NCBI RefSeq assembly: GCF_014649795.1
Contig: NZ_BMTS01000006.1
Span: 248,001 to 312,000 of the forward strand
Length of the DNA: 64,000 nt
Source of the DNA: Streptomyces melanogenes
Lineage (GTDB): Bacteria; Actinomycetota; Actinomycetes; Streptomycetales; Streptomycetaceae
Direction of reading: 5' to 3'
The notes below the pieces were generated by a model. That model did no database searches. It saw only the letters and a program-made list of their open reading frames with translations, and was not told the DNA's origin. This document shows, piece by piece, positions 62,088 to 64,000 of the stretch; position 1 is the stretch's first letter; each line of letters starts with the position of its first letter. The translations under genes were made by a program, and so were the position numbers.

Positions 62088-63352
62088 GACGGGCCGCGCC
62101 GCGCCCGCTGCCGGTCACCGTCGCCGGGGTGTACGGGGCCGCCGCCGCGCTCACCGCCTGGGCGCTGGCCCGGACCCTCTGGTACGGGATCGACGAACCC
62201 GGGGTCGCCCTCGCCTTCGGGGCCCTGGTCGCGGTCGGCGAGCTGGTCCGCCGGGGCTCCCCGGGCGAGGAGCGCGAATCCGCGCCGCTCGGCTCGGCGG
62301 GCGCCCTCGCCTACGCCCTGCTCGGCCAGAACGCCGGGCACGCCACCCACCACGGCGTCCTCCAGGCCGTCGCCGTCGTCCTCGCCGCCGCCCTGGTCGG
62401 CGCGGTCCCGCACGTGGCCCTCGGTCGCGGCCCCAGCCTGGACCAGGTGGCCCGGCGGGTGCTGACCGTCGCCTTCGCCGCCGCCTGCTTCCAGCCGCTC
62501 TACAACTCCGGCACCCTGGAGCGCTGGGTCGGCCACGGCCCGTACTACGCGCTCTTCCTGCTCCTCGTCCTGGTGCTCACCGCGCTGTGCGACGCGGTCG
62601 TCGCCGCCGCGCTGCTGCGGGCCCGCACCTCCTTCCCGTACGGCCCGCTGCTCCGTGACGAGCTGCGCGCGCTGGTCGGCGTCGGCTCGGCGGTCTGCGC
62701 CACCGGGGCCGTCATCGCGCTCGCGGTGGCCGTCGCCGGGCTGTGGGCGCTGCCGCTGTTCTGCGTGCCGCTGCTCCTCACCCAGCTGGCGTTCCGCCGG
62801 TACGCGGCGGTGCGCACCACCTACCGGCAGACCATCACCTCGCTCGCCCGGGCCACCGAGATCGCCGGGTACACCCAGCCGGGCCACGCCCGCCGGGTCG
62901 CGGTGCTCAGCCGGGCCGTGGGGCGCGAGCTGGGGCTCTCCGAGCCCGAGCTGACCGTTCTGGAGTACGCGGCCCTGATGCACGACATCGGGCAGCTCTC
63001 GCTGGTCGACCCGGTGCCCGCGGGGGCCACCGCGCCGCTGCCCGCCGCCGAGCAGCACCGGATAGCCCTGCTCGGCGGGGCCGTGGTGCGCCAGACCGGG
63101 GTGCCCGCCGAGGTCGCGGTGATCGTGGAGCGGCAGGCCGACCCGTACCGCGAGCAGCCGCTGCCCGCCCGGATCGTGCGTACGGTCAACGCCTACGACG
63201 ACCTGGCGGGCGCCCCGGGCGGCCCCGGGAGCTCGCTGAGCGCCCTGGAGCAGCTGCGGCTCGGGACCGGCCGGGACTACCAGCCCGAGGTCGTCGAATC
63301 ACTCGCACGCGTCCTGGCCAAGGGCTGTCTGACCCTGGTGGCACCTGGGTAA
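62084..63352 (+). CDS. Degenerate HD-domain membrane protein
   Basis: A 422-residue protein with the same layout as its neighbour: about seven helices, then an HD domain with HARRVAVL and HDIGQL. The GYP region and the HHE motif are missing, so it is probably not an active phosphodiesterase. The ATGA overlap suggests a pair, perhaps one subunit active and one regulatory. It arose by duplication. Confidence 0.85.
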   Translation: MRRAAPRPLPVTVAGVYGAAAALTAWALARTLWYGIDEPGVALAFGALVAVGELVRRGSPGEERESAPLGSAGALAYALLGQNAGHATHHGVLQAVAVVLAAALVGAVPHVALGRGPSLDQVARRVLTVAFAAACFQPLYNSGTLERWVGHGPYYALFLLLVLVLTALCDAVVAAALLRARTSFPYGPLLRDELRALVGVGSAVCATGAVIALAVAVAGLWALPLFCVPLLLTQLAFRRYAAVRTTYRQTITSLARATEIAGYTQPGHARRVAVLSRAVGRELGLSEPELTVLEYAALMHDIGQLSLVDPVPAGATAPLPAAEQHRIALLGGAVVRQTGVPAEVAVIVERQADPYREQPLPARIVRTVNAYDDLAGAPGGPGSSLSALEQLRLGTGRDYQPEVVESLARVLAKGCLTLVAPG

Positions 63353-63403
63353 CCCAGGAGTAATGAGCGGCCTTCCGGCCGGGCATGGTTGGATGCGAAA
63401 GAA

Positions 63404-63454
63404 CCCAGAAAACTGGGAGACCGAAAGACCGGCTCGGAGGCAGGTCGGTCTGGG
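63404..63454 (+). promoter_or_regulatory. Leader with alternative pairings before the TPR gene
   Basis: CCCAG (63404-63408) can pair with CTGGG at 63413-63417 or at 63450-63454, and GACCG (63419-63423) with CGGTC (63446-63450). The two states exclude each other. No known riboswitch class is recognised. Confidence 0.3.
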
Positions 63455-63466
63455 CAGGCGGGAATC

Positions 63467-64000
63467 GTGAGGATCTTCGGCAAGGGACGGCACCGGCCCT
63501 CCGCCTCGTGGCGGCAGGCCACGGACCGTGCGTTCACGCTGATCGGCGACGGCAGGTACGAGGACGCCGGCGCGCTGCTGACGCGCGCCGCGGACCTGGA
63601 ACCGTGGCTCTCCGAGTCCTGGTTCAACCTGGCGCTGCTGCACAAGTTCCGGCACGACTGGGAACAGGCGCGGGCCGCGGGCCTGCGCGCCGTCGCGCTG
63701 CTCGACAAGGAGACCGGGGCCCCCGACTGGTGGAACGTGGGGATCGCCGCCACCGCGCTCCAGGACTGGCCGCTGGCCCGCCGCGCCTGGCAGGCGTACG
63801 GCCTCAAGGTGCGCGGCTACCAGGAGACCGCCACCGGCACCGGCGAGCCGTCCGGCATGGAGCTGGGCAGCGCGGCCGTGCGGCTCTCGCCCGAGGGCGA
63901 GGCCGAGGTGGTGTGGGGCCGCAGGCTCGACCCGGCGCGGATCGAGGTCCTGTCGATCCCGCTGCCGTCCTCCGGGCGGCGCTGGGGCGAGGTGGTCCTG
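63467..64000 (+). CDS. TPR-repeat protein, N-terminal part
   Basis: An open reading frame from GTG 63467 that runs off the window, 178 codons visible. It has TPR-like helices (AFTLIGDGRYEDAGALLTRA, then WFNLALLHKF and WWNVGIAATAL) and a following beta-rich part. No signal peptide. GGGAA lies 2-6 nt before the start, which is short. A structured leader precedes it. Confidence 0.75.
   Translation, partial: MRIFGKGRHRPSASWRQATDRAFTLIGDGRYEDAGALLTRAADLEPWLSESWFNLALLHKFRHDWEQARAAGLRAVALLDKETGAPDWWNVGIAATALQDWPLARRAWQAYGLKVRGYQETATGTGEPSGMELGSAAVRLSPEGEAEVVWGRRLDPARIEVLSIPLPSSGRRWGEVVL

Overview
This window is a piece of the core chromosome of a Streptomyces-type actinomycete. The evidence is very high GC with near-saturated GC at third codon positions, frequent GTG starts, a WhiB-like regulator, a SigR-RsrA pair, mycoredoxin, AdnA/AdnB in place of RecBCD, a Streptomyces-type extragenic palindrome, and only two in-frame TTA codons that I could find. 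I see no insertion sequence, integrase, CRISPR array or obvious antibiotic cluster.

Layout. 1-1723: end of an oligopeptide ABC transporter (permease tail and a fused two-domain ATPase). 1914-7492: a tight operon of a PelF-like glycosyltransferase, a membrane protein, a possible 17-codon ORF, an NAD-dependent epimerase and a spherulin-4-family protein, which looks like a polysaccharide unit. 7556-9352: moeZ under a SigR-type promoter, then a small membrane protein behind a structured leader. 9400-15653 (minus): two paralogous secreted lipoprotein peptidases and a kinase-like/flippase-like membrane fusion. 15821-29868: an MGMT-like protein, adnA, a lipoprotein, adnB, an M20 dipeptidase, nudC, mycoredoxin (minus, SigR-type promoter) and uvrD2. 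29880-31239: wblC (whiB7) with a long leader holding an upstream ORF and an intrinsic terminator, plus a coupled small gene. 31360-44292: zinc-ribbon protein, ABC1 kinase with an orphan E1/ThiF-like protein, YgjP-like peptidase, TerD-AIM24 and two more AIM24 proteins, Nudix, DUF2342, SDR, moaE, a small membrane protein, a PDZ-S16 protease and a PPA1309-like protein. The stretch from moeZ to the UPF0182 gene parallels the mycobacterial moeB1/adnAB/nudC/uvrD2/whiB7 neighbourhood.

44416-64000: a UPF0182 membrane protein, two identical initiator tRNA genes bracketing a Sel1-repeat protein, a Fur-family regulator divergent from a catalase with a palindromic operator between promoter elements, CBS-domain protein, hisN, a TTA-containing TetR gene facing an SMR pump, aroA-rsgA, M50 peptidase, SRAP protein, an extragenic palindrome, an alpha/beta hydrolase, sigR-rsrA, two coupled membrane HD-domain proteins (the first carrying a TTA codon) and the start of a TPR protein.

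The main theme is stress and redox control. The sigR gene itself, moeZ and the mycoredoxin gene each have a perfect SigR-type promoter, while wblC and the Fur-catalase pair add antibiotic and peroxide responses. Many genes appear leaderless, with a -10 hexamer 6-7 nt before the start codon. The least described candidates are the PelF/epimerase/spherulin operon, the wblC leader, the structured leader at 8800-8856, the palindrome over the adnB promoter, and the orphan E1-like protein next to the ABC1 kinase.
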